The position numbers were made by a program, and so were the translations under genes. This document shows positions 30,601 to 40,800 of a stretch of 64,000 nt of DNA, piece after piece. Origin of the DNA: Streptomyces sp. NBC_00582 (lineage in GTDB: Bacteria > Actinomycetota > Actinomycetes > Streptomycetales > Streptomycetaceae); NCBI RefSeq assembly GCF_036345155.1, contig NZ_CP107772.1, positions 3,410,001 through 3,474,000 on the forward strand. The letters are read 5' to 3'. Every line of letters starts with the position of its first letter. The stretch's first letter is position 1. The notes under the pieces are model-generated. The model had not been told where the DNA came from. It worked only from the letters and a program-made list of their open reading frames with translations, and searched no databases.

Positions 30601-31009
30601 CGCGGGCCGGCCCCAGCCGGGACAGCCGTACGCGGGCCAGCCCCAGCCGGGACAGCCGTACCCGGGGCAGGCCGCGCAACAGCCGGGCCAACCGGGAGCG
30701 TTCCCGGGCCAGCCCTATCCGGGGCAGCCGTACCCGCCGCAGGCCGCCCCGCCGCCCCACCCGGGTCAGCCTCAGCCCTACCCCGCGCAGGGCCAACCGC
30801 CGTACGCCCCGCAGGCGCCGCAGCCCGGGCAGCCGTACCCGCCGCAGCCCCCGGCCGGTTACGGCTATCCGCAGCCGCCGCAGCCCCCGGCGGGCTACGG
30901 CTACCCGCAGCCCCCGCAGCCCCCGCAGCCCCCCGTCCCGCCCCAGCAGGACGGCGGCAACGGCGGCGGCGACGGCCAGGCCCCTCCCCCGCCGCCCCCG
31001 CAGCAGTGA
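27638..31009 (+). CDS. EspI-like ParA/MinD ATPase with long Pro-rich arms
   Basis: This 1123-residue protein has three parts. Residues 1-45 contain [15 protein letters not shown] at 31-45. Residues about 50-640 are almost entirely Pro/Ala/Gln/Gly/Glu low-complexity sequence with repeats such as [10 protein letters not shown] MinD/ParA-type ATPase domain follows with the deviant Walker A KGGVGKT at 714-720 and DANPD. The C-terminal 170 residues are GQPYxGQPQP-type repeats. In Mycobacterium the Pro-rich ATPase EspI is an ESX-1 regulator or accessory protein; the similarity in layout and position suggests the same class. The GTG start at 27638 has AGGAGG upstream. Translation from the earlier ATG at 27407 region is not supported. 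Confidence 0.88.
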   Translation: MSSDRDGTRGGWATPGDDQPDAESAIEMTGEFTIDYAPPAWYTQNAGGGSTAGAGGNTGAAPPPGPPTAVPGPPAPAPVPQAPVAGPQAPAPMPQAPAPGPQAPIPGPSAPAPGPQAPAPGVPASAPAPSPFQPPVPGLAPFQPPVPGLAPFQPPAPFQPPAQVPAPPGVPGAPADVPPVNAAQAAPYAPPAAPPVAPAPFAPPPVPVAVPGLPVDGGFQPQQAPAAVPGPPVEESGSAHGDVESGATMRIAPVALKQQVEEQQEEGSDAGQVPVSGAEAQAEAETEVEGDAEAGRETAAVVPADGAGEEGSVPVPAQVEVEAEGEVVGSEGVDAHGADVTGPDGGGAADGNAPDAGDSVADAAEDEGSVPTPAEATDAAESAEAPAASDGGEERDGAPQQAVAAAPPAWAPPPVPQGGVPPLPPSYEPAAPASAAQWPAQPLPQQQPEPVAAQQQPVQPEAAPPAPAPEAPPAPPQPAYGFPQPPAAPAPQHQPGEAPPQSPTAPAPPQPPAYGFPQPPAPNGPDGYGFPQPPAPEAAGGYGFPQAPAPHDPAAYGFPQAPAAPPQAQPMQPGVPHQGDGRPPAAPVGPEGQGAAPQGFPAQPAHGPAGQAPHTPQQPVDPRIGAAWPQAVQHDQRQPVNPGAAPLGYTAAVELSSDRLLNNKKQKAKSGRPTASSSRFKLGGKKEEAERQRKLELIRTPVLSCYRIAVISLKGGVGKTTTTTALGSTLAIERQDKILAIDANPDAGTLGRRVRRETGATIRDLVQAIPYLNSYMDIRRFTSQAPSGLEIIANDVDPAVSTTFNDEDYRRAIDVLGKQYPVILTDSGTGLLYSAMRGVLDLADQLIIISTPSVDGASSASTTLDWLSAHGYAELVSRSITVISGVRETGKMIKVEDIVTHFETRCRGVVVVPFDEHLAAGAEVDLDMMRPKVREAYFNLAAMVAEDFVRHQQMHGLWTSDGNPPPVAAPPMPGQPHAGQPPYAEQPYAGRPQPGQPYAGQPQPGQPYPGQAAQQPGQPGAFPGQPYPGQPYPPQAAPPPHPGQPQPYPAQGQPPYAPQAPQPGQPYPPQPPAGYGYPQPPQPPAGYGYPQPPQPPQPPVPPQQDGGNGGGDGQAPPPPPPQQ

Positions 31010-31012
31010 CGC

Positions 31013-31054
31013 ACGAAGGGCGGCCGGTGTCCTGGGACACCGGCCGCCCTTCGT
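31013..31054. terminator. Perfect 20-bp bidirectional hairpin
   Basis: The arms 31013-31032 (starting ACGAAGGGCGGCC) and 31035-31054 are exact reverse complements around a two-base centre. It sits between the EspI-like gene (stop at 31009) and ribF (stop at 31084), which converge, so it can terminate both. Confidence 0.88.
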
Positions 31055-31083
31055 ACAGCCACGGGCTACGCGCTACGAAAGAA

Positions 31084-32031
31084 CTACTCCGCCGCCGTCA
31101 CCAGCTCACGGCAGCGCTTCACGTCCTCGGCCATCTGCTCCAGCAGGCCCTCCAGCGAGTCGAACTTCGCCTGGCCGCGCACGAAGGCGAGGAAGTCGAC
31201 GGCGACGTGCAGCCCGTACAGATCGAGGCCGACGCGGTCGATGGCGTACGCCTCCACCGTGCGCTCGGTGCCGTCGAACTGCGGGTTGGTGCCGACGGAG
31301 ATCGCGGCCGGCATCGCCTCGCCGCCCGCGTGCAGCCAGCCCGCGTAGACGCCGTCGGCCGGGATCGCGGTGTGCGGCAGGGTCTCGACGTTGGCGGTGG
31401 GGAAACCGAGCTCACGGCCGCGCTGGGCGCCGCGTACGACGACGCCCTCGACGCGGTGCGGGCGGCCGAGGATCTCCGCGGCGCCCGCGACATCGCCCTC
31501 GCCGACCAGGCGCCGGGTCAGGGTCGAGGAGAACGGCTCGCCGCCGCCCGCCTCACCGCACAGCACCAGGTCGACGACCTCGACCTCGAAGTCGTACACC
31601 TTGCCCTGTTCGGCGAGGAACTCGACGTTGCCCGCGGCCTTGTGGCCGAAGCGGAAGTTCGGGCCCTCGACGACGGCCTTGGCGTGCAGCTTGTCGACGA
31701 GGACCTTCACGACGAACTCGGCCGGCGACAGCTTCGAGAACTCGGTCGTGAAGGGGAGGATCAGCAGCGCGTCGACGCCCAGCTCCGCCATCAGCTCGGC
31801 GCGGCGGTGGTGCGGGGCGAGCAGCGGCGGGTGGCTGCCGGGGCGGACGACCTCGCTGGGGTGCGGGTCGAAGGTGACGACGACGGAGGGGACGCCCAGC
31901 TCACGGGCGCGGTCCACGGCGTGCTTGATGATCAGCTGGTGCCCTCGGTGGACCCCGTCGTAGGAGCCGATGGTGACGACGCTGCGTCCCCAGTCCTCGG
32001 GGATGTCCTCCAAGCCACGCCAGCGCTGCAC
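31084..32031 (-). CDS. ribF: Bifunctional riboflavin kinase / FAD synthetase
   Basis: RibF makes FMN and then FAD from riboflavin. The 315-residue protein has the N-terminal adenylyltransferase motif GSYDGVHRGHQ at about residues 20-30. The C-terminal flavokinase domain has GRELGFPTANV and the catalytic region with GTNPQFDGTERTVEAY. The length is typical. I start at the GTG at 32031 (MQRWRGLEDIP), which has GAGGAG upstream; the longer frame to 32097 adds 22 basic residues without similarity. No FMN riboswitch was recognised in the short upstream region. In this window the enzyme would supply flavin for the ApbE/NuoF-like operon, among other users. Confidence 0.96.
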   Translation of the reverse strand: MQRWRGLEDIPEDWGRSVVTIGSYDGVHRGHQLIIKHAVDRARELGVPSVVVTFDPHPSEVVRPGSHPPLLAPHHRRAELMAELGVDALLILPFTTEFSKLSPAEFVVKVLVDKLHAKAVVEGPNFRFGHKAAGNVEFLAEQGKVYDFEVEVVDLVLCGEAGGGEPFSSTLTRRLVGEGDVAGAAEILGRPHRVEGVVVRGAQRGRELGFPTANVETLPHTAIPADGVYAGWLHAGGEAMPAAISVGTNPQFDGTERTVEAYAIDRVGLDLYGLHVAVDFLAFVRGQAKFDSLEGLLEQMAEDVKRCRELVTAAE

Positions 32032-32169
32032 TGTGACCGCTCCTCGAACCCGTGTCCGTATGTTCCGTTGCCTCTTACGCAGGTCTAAGGGTGCCATGCC
32101 GGGTGCTCCCTGCCCGCATCGGCATGGGGGCTGTGACTCGATCCACGCCCACCCGGCGCCGCCCGGGGA

Positions 32170-35100
32170 TCAGGCGGGGACCCGGACCCCCGCCAGGTCC
32201 TCCAGGGTGCGCCGGGCGCCCGGGCCCACCAGGACCGCCCAGTCCCCCGGTGTCTCGGTGAACCAGCCGGTCGCCCTGGCGGCGAAGCCCGGGAGGTGGC
32301 GGGCCAGCTCGACCAGGCCGCGGTCGAAGCGGGTCGCGCCGTCCGGGGTGCGGGCCAGGAGCAGGCCGGTGCGGTGGACGAGCGCGCGCAGTTCCTCGCC
32401 GCCGCGCTGCGGGGCCGCGTGCAGGACGGCGTCCAGGACGGCCGGTGTGTGCTCGTGGAGCAGCAGGAACTCCAGCAGCTCGCGCCGTAGCGGGCGGGAG
32501 CCGGGGGTGCCGGGGGCGAGCAGCACACCGGCCAGCGCGGCCCGCACCTGCTCGGGGCCTCCGGCCGCCAGCAGACCGGTGACCAGCGGAAGGAGTACGG
32601 CGCGGGCGGCCGGCCCCTGGTCCAGGCGGCGGTCGACGTACGCGGCCACGTCTCCGGCGGTGTCCGGCCGCCGTCGTACCGCCTCCCGGACGACGGCGGC
32701 GACCTCGTGGGCGAGCGCGGGCGGGGTGGCGTCGGCGAGCGCGCGCAGGGTGCCGCTAGCGGCGGGGCTGTCCAGCCGGGCCCGGACGGCGTCCAGGACG
32801 GGTCCGGGGTGGGTCTCGAGCGCGGTGAGCAGGTCGCCCGCCGGAAGCCGCGGATCGCCCGCCGCGAACCGCTCCAGCGCCTGTGGCAGATGGTGGTCGC
32901 GGGTCTCGGGGTCCCGGACGAGGAGGGCGAGCGCGCCACCGTGCAGGGTGTGGTCGTCGGGGCGGGAGAGCACGGTGAGGGCCGCGTGGCGCAGCAGGAC
33001 CCGGTCGGCGTCACGGGTCGCGTACGGGGCGGTGCGCCGGGAGTACGCCAGCGCCGCGATCCGCCGGGCGGGCCGCTCGTCGTGGGCCCAGCGGTGGACG
33101 GCGCGGCAGAGCGCGGACGGCTCGTCCTCCGCGAGCACGGCGAGCAGCTCGTCGGCCCGCCGGTGGCCGCAGCCGACGAGGACCTCGGTGAGGTCGTCCG
33201 GCGCGCGGTGCCGGTGCGTGTGCAGCAGCGCCTGCGCGGCCGTCGCGACCGTGGCGTGCGGGGTCGCGGGCAGCGGTCGCTCGTCGTCGAACCACCGGGT
33301 GAGACACCGCTGTACGGCGGTGGTGTCGCCGACGAGGAGACGCGCGACGGCGTCCAGGTAACGGGGGGCACCGACGCCCTCCGGGGCCGTGTCGGCGAGG
33401 ACCAGTCGGCGTAGCAGGTCCAGGCGGAGGTCGGGGGGAAGGGCGAGTCGGGTCCAGAAGGCGGGGCCGAACTCGGGACGCCGGACCGTGCGTTCGCCCT
33501 CCGCCGTGGCGATCCGGTCGGCGAGCAGCCGGAGGACTTCCGCGTACGGGGTGGCGTCCGGGACGCGCAGCAGGGTCTCGGCGAGCAGCCGGGCGGCCCA
33601 CCAGGACTCCCCCTCGCTCCCCAGCGCGCACAGCAACTGCTGCAGGCGGGCCAGGAGTTGCGGGGCGCCCTGCTGGCGGCCGAGGAGGAGCAGGGCGTGG
33701 ACGACGGGGCCGATGCGGTGGTGCGGGACGGGGACGGGAGGGCCGGCCTCGGGGGTGCGGCGGCGGTGGACGAGGGCGCGCAGGGCCTCGTCGAGGTCGA
33801 GGTGGACGCCCTGGATCCAGTCGGCGAGTTCCTCGTGGGCGAAGCGGTAGCCGCCGCCGGCGGGCACCAGCAGTCCCTCGGTGAGGACGGCGGAGGCCCA
33901 GCCGGTGCCGCCGCCGAGGCGGGCGGGCGCGGGTCCCCAGGGGAACACGGCCTCGAAGGACGCCCGGTCCAGCTCGCCCTGTCCGGGCCCCAGGCTGCGG
34001 CGGGCGGCCTCGTGGACCTGACCGGAGACCTTCGCGGCGAGCCGGCGGACGGCGGTGCCGCGCAGGCCGTTCTCGGCGGCGAGGCGGACGGCGACGCGCA
34101 GGCACATCAGGTCGAGGTGGGCGGAGAGGACGTCGTGGCGGTCGACGGGGTGGTCGGGCGGGGGGTCCGGCAGGGCGGCGCGGATCTCGGAGAGGAGCCG
34201 GATCATCAGCGGGTGCCGGGCGTCGGGGCCGCCGAGCGCGGTGTCGGGGACGCCGTACCGGGCGCGGGCGGTGCGCGCCTCGTCCGGGGTGAGGTCGCCG
34301 AGCGGGACGCAGGGCGGCAGCGCGCCGACGCTCTCCTCGCGGGGCTGTGTGCCGTCGTACAGCATCTCGGGCGGGAACACGGTCCCGGCCCGCTCCCAGT
34401 ACTCGGCGCGGCAGGCCACCGTCAGCCGTGCGCCCGTCCGCCGCAGCCACCGCGCGGTGCCCTCGGTCCAGTCGGCCAGCCGGTGGGCGAGGACGGGCGG
34501 CATCTCCTCGGGGCCGTCCAGCAGCAGGAGCAGCGGGCGCCCGGCGGCGTGCGCGAGGCGGGCCAGGCGGTCGGGGCGGATGTCGCCGAGGTCGGCGGGC
34601 GGCGCGGGCGGCCCGCCCGGTTCCCGGCGCCCGGGGTGCGCGGCGGCCACGATACGGGCGGCGCGGGTCAGCGCCCTGCGGGCCGCGTCGGCGATCGAGT
34701 CGTCGTCCTCGCGGAGGTCGGCGCCGCGCAGCCAGAGGGTGGGGGCGGGTTGCGGGCCGCGGGCACGGCGGGCGGCGAGGGCCGCGAGTTCCGTCGTACG
34801 GCCGCTGCCCGGTGCGCCGACCAGGCCGAGGACGGCCGTCGGGCCGGCGGCGAAGGCGGCGAACTCCCGGGCGGGCGCCGCGCGTTCGACCGGGGTCACG
34901 GTGCTTGCGCGGGGGCCGCCCGGGTGTGCGCGGAGGGTGCCGGGCGGGCCGTCCGAGGCGACCGAGGTCGCGGTGAGCTCCAGGACGCCCGCGAGATTGA
35001 GGTCGGCTCCGTACGCGGGCACGGTCGCCGCGTTGCGGGCGAGCAGCTCGGCCAGCGGGCCGGGGGCGGCGGGGCGCAGGGGGACGGCGAAGCCGGCCTC

Positions 35101-35703
35101 GCGGTCGCCGGAGCGCAGGGCGGTGCCCAGGACCGCGACGACCGCCCCCGTCGCCGCGTCGAGCACGGGTCCGCCGGCCGCGCCCCCGAGCCGCAGCGCG
35201 TCCCGGCCCGCGGTGCCGATCGCCAGCTCCACGGCACCGTCGATCGGATGGCGGCGGTTGCCGGCCGGGTACGTCACCCGCGTCGCGCCCAGCACCCGGG
35301 CCTCCCGCCAGCAGCCCGCGGCCAGCCGGACGTACGACCCGGTCTCGACGGTCTCCCGGGCGGTCACCGGCAGCGGGGGCGTGCCGAGGCCCTCGGTGCG
35401 CACGAGGGCCAGGTTCAGCTCCGGGAGCGGGGTGACCGCGTCGGCGGTCACGGCGCACGCGCGGTCCCCGGCGCCGTACAGGACGAGCCGGGGCAGGCCG
35501 TCCACGACCTCGTGGCTGGTGACGACCGTGCCGAGGTGGTCGGCGACGAAGCCGGTGCCGCGCGGGCGGCCCGCGAGGTCGCGCAGCAGGACGAGACAGT
35601 CGGCGGGGTGGGCCTCGCCGGGTGGTTGGTGCGGGGGCGGGTCGGCGGGGGTGATGTGCACACCGGGGTCGTCCTCGTCCGTCCACGGGCCCCGTCCCGC
35701 CAT
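32170..35703 (-). CDS. Degenerate trypsin-like domain fused to STAND-type NTPase and helical repeats
   Basis: This 1177-residue protein begins with a trypsin-fold domain (about 30-215). The catalytic His is kept (TSHEV, H64). The position of the catalytic Asp is Asn (ELNLALV, N97) and the GDSGGPV site reads GAAGGPV (A176 for the Ser), so it should be proteolytically dead. A P-loop NTPase domain follows with GAPGSGRTT at 296-304 (Arg in place of the usual Lys) and Walker B LLLLLDGPEE at 391-400. The remaining 650 residues are Leu/Ala/Arg-rich helical, repeat-like. The layout matches STAND NTPases with N-terminal effector or adaptor domains, often linked to bacterial signalling or conflict. ATG at 35703 with GGGGAGG. 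It stands alone between ribF and truB. Confidence 0.85.
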   Translation of the reverse strand: MAGRGPWTDEDDPGVHITPADPPPHQPPGEAHPADCLVLLRDLAGRPRGTGFVADHLGTVVTSHEVVDGLPRLVLYGAGDRACAVTADAVTPLPELNLALVRTEGLGTPPLPVTARETVETGSYVRLAAGCWREARVLGATRVTYPAGNRRHPIDGAVELAIGTAGRDALRLGGAAGGPVLDAATGAVVAVLGTALRSGDREAGFAVPLRPAAPGPLAELLARNAATVPAYGADLNLAGVLELTATSVASDGPPGTLRAHPGGPRASTVTPVERAAPAREFAAFAAGPTAVLGLVGAPGSGRTTELAALAARRARGPQPAPTLWLRGADLREDDDSIADAARRALTRAARIVAAAHPGRREPGGPPAPPADLGDIRPDRLARLAHAAGRPLLLLLDGPEEMPPVLAHRLADWTEGTARWLRRTGARLTVACRAEYWERAGTVFPPEMLYDGTQPREESVGALPPCVPLGDLTPDEARTARARYGVPDTALGGPDARHPLMIRLLSEIRAALPDPPPDHPVDRHDVLSAHLDLMCLRVAVRLAAENGLRGTAVRRLAAKVSGQVHEAARRSLGPGQGELDRASFEAVFPWGPAPARLGGGTGWASAVLTEGLLVPAGGGYRFAHEELADWIQGVHLDLDEALRALVHRRRTPEAGPPVPVPHHRIGPVVHALLLLGRQQGAPQLLARLQQLLCALGSEGESWWAARLLAETLLRVPDATPYAEVLRLLADRIATAEGERTVRRPEFGPAFWTRLALPPDLRLDLLRRLVLADTAPEGVGAPRYLDAVARLLVGDTTAVQRCLTRWFDDERPLPATPHATVATAAQALLHTHRHRAPDDLTEVLVGCGHRRADELLAVLAEDEPSALCRAVHRWAHDERPARRIAALAYSRRTAPYATRDADRVLLRHAALTVLSRPDDHTLHGGALALLVRDPETRDHHLPQALERFAAGDPRLPAGDLLTALETHPGPVLDAVRARLDSPAASGTLRALADATPPALAHEVAAVVREAVRRRPDTAGDVAAYVDRRLDQGPAARAVLLPLVTGLLAAGGPEQVRAALAGVLLAPGTPGSRPLRRELLEFLLLHEHTPAVLDAVLHAAPQRGGEELRALVHRTGLLLARTPDGATRFDRGLVELARHLPGFAARATGWFTETPGDWAVLVGPGARRTLEDLAGVRVPA

Positions 35704-35889
35704 CGCCCTACCTCCCCGCAGCGCCCTTGTGCCCTCGGTTCGACGGTAGGCGGGCGATGATCAAGAGGACAGACCCCGGAACGAAAGCGCCCCCCTGCGC
35801 TCCCTCGGTTCACTCCGAGCGCCTGCCCGGACGGGTGAATGAACCGGGTCCGTTGGATACACCCTAGGGGTGGGGGAACCGAGGGGGGA

Positions 35890-35937
35890 CCGTGGAGCGG
35901 CGGGGCAGTGGAACACCCCGTGTCCGCCGCTCCACGG
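35890..35937 (-). terminator. Hairpin terminator after truB
   Basis: CCGTGGAGCGGCGG (35890-35903) pairs exactly with CCGCCGCTCCACGG (35924-35937). It begins 25 bases after the truB stop on the minus strand. The 20-base loop has further GGGG/CCCC pairing potential. Confidence 0.78.
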
Positions 35938-35961
35938 GCGACGAGGCTCCGGCAGCGGTGC

Positions 35962-36867
35962 TCAGCTCAGTACGGCGAGGCTCTTGGCCTTGCCCTTCTG
36001 CTCCTCGACCAGCGCCAGGAAGCGGCCCTCCGGGTCGAAGACGGCGACGGCGCCGACGCCCGCGTACTCCTCGGGCATCTCGAGCCGGACGCCGTTGGTG
36101 AGCAGCCGGGCCCGCCGGGCGTCCACGTCCCAGCGGGGGAACGCGGCCGCGGCGGCCTCGGCGACCGGCATCACGGTCAGCTCCTGCTGGAGCTGGTCGA
36201 GGGTCTTCGCCGCGTCCAGCTTGTAGGGGCCGACGCGGGTGCGGCGCAGGGCGGTGAGATGGCCGCCGACGCCGAGGTCGGCGCCCAGGTCGCGGGCGAG
36301 GGCCCGGATGTAGGTGCCGGAGGAGCAGACGACCGACACCACCAGGTCCAGGACGGGGGTGCCGTCCTCGGCGACGGCGTCGCGGACGTCGTACACGGCG
36401 AAGGAGGAGATGGTCACCGGGCGGGCCGGGATCTCGAAGTCCTCGCCCTCGCGGGCCCTCTTGTACGACCGTACGCCGTCGATCTTGATGGCGCTGACCT
36501 TGGACGGCACCTGCATGATGGCGCCGGTGAGCTTGGCGATCCCGGCGTCGACGGCGTCCCGGGTGACCTGGGAGGCGTCGACGGAGGCGGTGATCTCGCC
36601 CTCGGCGTCGTCGGTCAGGGTCGTCTGGCCGAGGCGGATCGTGCCGAGGTACTCCTTCTCGGTGAGGGCGAGGTGACCGAGGAGCTTGGTCGCCCTCTCC
36701 ACACCGAGGACGAGGACGCCGGTCGCCATGGGGTCGAGGGTCCCGGCGTGGCCGACGCGGCGGGTCCTGGCGATGCCGCGCATCTTGGCCACGACGTCGT
36801 GGGAGGTGAAACCCGACGGCTTGTCGACGATGACGAGGCCGTCGGGCGCGGTGGACTTGCGGTTCAT
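35962..36867 (-). CDS. truB: tRNA pseudouridine(55) synthase
   Basis: TruB converts U55 of tRNAs to pseudouridine. The 301-residue protein has the standard length. The catalytic D45 lies in GHAGTLDPMATGVL. Other family stretches are IVDKPSGFTSHDVV, the KVSAIKIDGVRSYKRAR segment and CSSGTYIRALARDLG. A C-terminal PUA-like domain (RRARLLTNGVRLEMP) follows. Its ATG overlaps the rbfA stop by four bases (ATGA), so rbfA and truB are translationally coupled. A strong hairpin follows. Confidence 0.97.
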   Translation of the reverse strand: MNRKSTAPDGLVIVDKPSGFTSHDVVAKMRGIARTRRVGHAGTLDPMATGVLVLGVERATKLLGHLALTEKEYLGTIRLGQTTLTDDAEGEITASVDASQVTRDAVDAGIAKLTGAIMQVPSKVSAIKIDGVRSYKRAREGEDFEIPARPVTISSFAVYDVRDAVAEDGTPVLDLVVSVVCSSGTYIRALARDLGADLGVGGHLTALRRTRVGPYKLDAAKTLDQLQQELTVMPVAEAAAAAFPRWDVDARRARLLTNGVRLEMPEEYAGVGAVAVFDPEGRFLALVEEQKGKAKSLAVLS

Positions 36868-37313
36868 TCGGCGGTGTCGTCCGTCTCGTCGTCACCGGGC
36901 TTCTTGTACGGGTCGGCCCCGCCGGCGTACCCGGCGCCCGCGGACGCCTCGCGCACCTTCGCGTCGGCGGCACGCGCCTTGTCGAGAAGGTCGTCGATGG
37001 TGCGGGCGTTGTCCGGGAGGGCGTCGGCGACGAAGGCCAGCGTGGGCGTGAACTTCACCCCGGCGGCACGGCCGACCTCGGAGCGCAGGATGCCCTTGGC
37101 GCTCTCCAGGCCGGCGGCGGCCGCCGCCCGCTCCTCGTCGTCGCCGTACACGGTGTAGAAGACGGTCGCCTCCCGGAGGTCACCTGTGACCCTGGTGTCC
37201 GTGATGGTGACGTGGGAACCGAGCCGCGGGTCCTTGATCCCGCGCTGCAGCTTCTGCGCCACCACCTCTCGGATGAGGTCCGCCAGCCTCTTGGCGCGCG
37301 CGTTGTCGGCCAC
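36864..37313 (-). CDS. rbfA: 30S ribosome-binding factor A
   Basis: RbfA helps mature the 30S subunit and 16S rRNA 5' end. The 149-residue protein has the KH-like fold signatures ARAKRLADLIREVVAQ, GIKDPRLG and VTITDTRVTGDLREATVFY. An acidic, Gly-rich C-terminal tail extends the family core by about 25 residues. I start at the GTG at 37313 (MADNARAKRLAD), with GGGAGA upstream; the open frame continues upstream without similarity. It overlaps truB and follows the DUF503 gene by 53 bases. Confidence 0.96.
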   Translation of the reverse strand: MADNARAKRLADLIREVVAQKLQRGIKDPRLGSHVTITDTRVTGDLREATVFYTVYGDDEERAAAAAGLESAKGILRSEVGRAAGVKFTPTLAFVADALPDNARTIDDLLDKARAADAKVREASAGAGYAGGADPYKKPGDDETDDTAE

Positions 37314-37366
37314 TGGTCCGTCTCCCGTTCTTCCTTGCGTGTCGTGTCTGTGTGCTGTGGTCGGGG

Positions 37367-37660
37367 TCAGTCGTCCTCGCCGTGGAAACGGCGTCTGACC
37401 GACAGCAGTTCCACCTCCGGGCGGGCGGCGACGAGCCGTTCGCACCGGTCCAGTACGTCGGTCAGGTGCTCCGCGTCACCGGAGACCACGGCGAGGCCTA
37501 TGCGGGCCCTGCGGTGGAGGTCCTGGTGGTCGACCTCGGCCGCGCTCACCGCGTACTTGCGCTGGAGCTCGGCGACGATGGGGCGGACGACGGAGCGCTT
37601 CTCCTTCAGCGAGTGGACGTCGCCGAGGAGGAGGTCGAAGGACAGAGTCCCCACGTACAT
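37367..37660 (-). CDS. DUF503 family protein
   Basis: This 97-residue protein belongs to the DUF503 (YlxP-like) family found next to infB and rbfA in many Gram-positive genomes. Recognisable stretches are MYVGTLSFDLLLGDVHSLKEK, KRSVVRPIVAELQRKYAVS and ARIGLAVVSGD. YlxP-type proteins have been tied to ribosome maturation or translation, but the activity is not settled. The start may be ATG 37660 or a GTG five codons upstream at 37675; neither has a strong ribosome site. It follows the infB terminator, so it probably begins a new transcript with rbfA and truB. Confidence 0.92.
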   Translation of the reverse strand: MYVGTLSFDLLLGDVHSLKEKRSVVRPIVAELQRKYAVSAAEVDHQDLHRRARIGLAVVSGDAEHLTDVLDRCERLVAARPEVELLSVRRRFHGEDD

Positions 37661-37818
37661 GTGCAACCGGTTCACCCGCCGGTACGGGATCGATGGCCCT
37701 GTCGGCCGTGTGGGACAGGGGCATCATGAACGGTACCCCGATCCTGCCGTCGGCTCGACGGAGTTTCCCACCCACCCGACTCGGCCGGGTGCAGGGTGCG
37801 CCAACTCCGTAGACGGAC

Positions 37819-37858
37819 GGGTGCCGGGCCACAGGACGAACCCTGTGGCCCGGCACCC
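37819..37858 (-). terminator. Strong hairpin terminator after infB
   Basis: GGGTGCCGGGCCACAGG (37819-37835) is the exact reverse complement of the segment at 37842-37858, with a six-base loop. It begins 11 bases after the infB stop and marks the end of the rimP-nusA-ylxR-infB transcript. Confidence 0.88.
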
Positions 37859-37868
37859 GAACCGGGGC

Positions 37869-40800
37869 CTACACCCGCGGCTTCTCGCGCATCTCGTACG
37901 TCGCGATGACGTCGTCGATCTTGATGTCGTTGAAGTTGCCGAGGTTGATACCGCCCTCGAACCCTTCGCGGATCTCGGTGACGTCGTCCTTGAAGCGACG
38001 CAGGCCCTCGATGTTGAGGTTCTCCGCGACCACCTTGCCGTCGCGGATGAGGCGCGCCTTGGTGTTGCGCTTGACCTCGCCCGAGCGGATGAGGACACCG
38101 GCGATGTTGCCCAGCTTGGACGACTTGAAGACCTCGCGGATCTCCGCCGTACCGAGCTCGACCTCTTCGTACTCCGGCTTGAGGAGACCCTTCAGGGCCG
38201 CCTCGATCTCCTCGATCGCCTGGTAGATGACCGAGTAGTAGCGCACGTCGACGCCTTCGCGCTCCGCCATCTGCTGCGCACGGCCGGCTGCCCGGACGTT
38301 GAAGCCGATGACGATCGCGTCGGAGCCCATGGCCAGGTCGATGTCCGACTCCGTGACCGCACCGACGCCGCGGTGCAGGACGCGGATGTCGACCTCTTCG
38401 CCGACGTCCAGCTGGAGCAGGGAGGACTCCAGGGCTTCCACCGATCCGGACGCGTCGCCCTTGATGATCAGGTTCAGCTGCTGGACCTCGCCGGCCTTCA
38501 GCGCCGCGTCCAGGTTCTCCAGGGAGAACCTGCGCGTGCGCTTGGCGAAGGCCGCGTTGCGCTCGCGGGCCGCACGCTTCTCGGCGATCTGGCGGGCCGT
38601 ACGGTCCTCCTCGACCACGAGGAAGTTGTCGCCGGCGCCCGGGACGTTGGTCAGGCCGAGGACCTGGACCGGCGTCGAGGGACCCGCCTCGGCCACGTTG
38701 TTGCCGTTGTCGTCGAGCATGGCGCGCACGCGACCGTAGGCGTCGCCCACGACCATCGTGTCGCCGACCCGCAGGGTGCCTCGCTGGACGAGGACCGTCG
38801 CCACGGCACCGCGGCCGCGGTCGAGACGGGACTCGATCGAGATGCCCTGCGCGTCCTGGTGCGGGTTGGCCCGCAGGTCGAGCGAGGCGTCCGCGGTGAG
38901 GATGACGGCCTCGAGGAGGGCGTCGATGTGCAGACCCTGCTTGGCGGAGATGTCGACGAACATGGTGTCGCCGCCGTACTCCTCGGCCACCAGGCCGTAC
39001 TCGGTGAGCTGACCGCGCACCTTGGTCGGGTCGGCGCCCTCGACGTCGATCTTGTTGACCGCGACCACGATCGGGACGTCGGCCGCCTTGGCGTGGTTGA
39101 GCGCCTCGACGGTCTGGGGCATCACGCCGTCGTTCGCCGCGACCACGAGGATCGCGATGTCCGTCGACTTCGCACCACGCGCACGCATGGCGGTGAACGC
39201 CTCGTGACCCGGGGTGTCGATGAAGGTGATCTTGCGCTCTTCGTCGTTGACCTCGGTCGCGACCTGGTAGGCACCGATGTGCTGGGTGATGCCGCCGGCC
39301 TCGCCCGCGATGACGTTCGTCTTGCGGATGGCGTCGAGCAGTCGGGTCTTACCGTGGTCGACGTGACCCATGACGGTGACGACCGGCGGACGGACCACCA
39401 GGTCGGACTCGTCGCCCTCGTCCTCGCCGAACTCGATGTCGAAGGACTCGAGCAGCTCGCGGTCCTCCTCCTCCGGGCTGACGATCTGAACCTCGTAGTT
39501 CATCTCGCCCGCGAGGAGCTGGAGGGTCTCGTCGGAGACGGACTGGGTCGCGGTGACCATCTCGCCGAGGTTCATCATGACCGCGACGAGCGACGCCGGG
39601 TTGGCGTTGATCTTCTCCGCGAAGTCGGTGAGCGACGCGCCGCGGGAGAGACGGATCGTCTCGCCGTTGCCGCGCGGCAGCATCACACCGCCGACGGACG
39701 GGGCCTGCATGGCCTCGTACTCCTGGCGACGCTGACGCTTCGACTTGCGGCCACGACGGGCCGGACCGCCGGGACGGCCGAAGGCGCCCTGCGTGCCACC
39801 ACGGCCACCGGGACCGCCGGGACGGCCGCCGAAGCCGGGACGGCCACCGCCGCCACCGAAGCCGCCGCCACCGCCGCCGGGGCCACCGCCACCGGGACGA
39901 CCGGCGAAGCCGCCGCCGCCACCCGGACGGGCACCGCCGCCGGGACCGGCCGGACGGCCGGCGAAGCCGCCGCCTCCCGGACGCCCGCCACCGCCGGGCC
40001 GGCCGGCTCCGGCCGGGCCACGGCCGCCGCCGGGGCCACCGCCGGGACGCGGGCCGGCAGCGGGACGCTGCGGCATCATGCCGGGGTTCGGACGCGGACC
40101 GCCGGGACGCGGACCGCCGGGGCCCGCACCCTGCGGACGCGGCATACCGGCCGGCGAGGGACGCGGACCGCCCGGAGCCTGCGGACGAGGACCGCCGCCC
40201 TGGCCACCGGGGGCCTGCGGACGGGGACCGGCGCCGGGAGCGCCGCCGGGGCCGCCGGGACGCGGGCCGCCCTGCGGGCGGGGCGCCTGCGGACGCGCCA
40301 TACCGGCGTTGCCGCCGGAGGTGAAGGGGTTGTTGCCCGGACGCGGACCGGCCGGACGGGCACCGCCCGGACGCGGGGCACCGGCACCACCGGGGCGCGG
40401 GCCCTGGGCGGCGGCCGGACGCTGGCCGCGGTCACCGCGGTCCTGCTGGCCCTGACCGGGTCCACCGGGGCGGGCACCGGGACGGGGCGCGCCGGGGCGC
40501 GGGCCCTGGGAGGCCGGGCGGGGAGCCTGCGGGGCGGCCGGGGCCGACGGCGGAGCGGTGAACTCCGGGGCGGCGGGCGCCGGACGCGGCGCGGGCTTGG
40601 GGCCGGGCACGGGACGCGGGCCCGGGGTCGCCGGCGCGGGGGCCGACGAGGCCGCGGGAGCGGCCGGAGTCGTGGGCGCCTGGGGCGCGGCGGGCCTGGG
40701 GGCGGCCGGACGCGGGGCGGCCGGACGGGCCGCCTGCGCCGGAGAGGGCGCACCAGGCTTGGGGGCGGCCTTGCGCGGGGCGGGCTTGGCGGACTTGCCG

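Noticed and set aside
31084..32169. FMN riboswitch in front of ribF
   Set aside because: The spacer upstream of ribF is short and shows none of the multi-helix conserved blocks of an RFN element.
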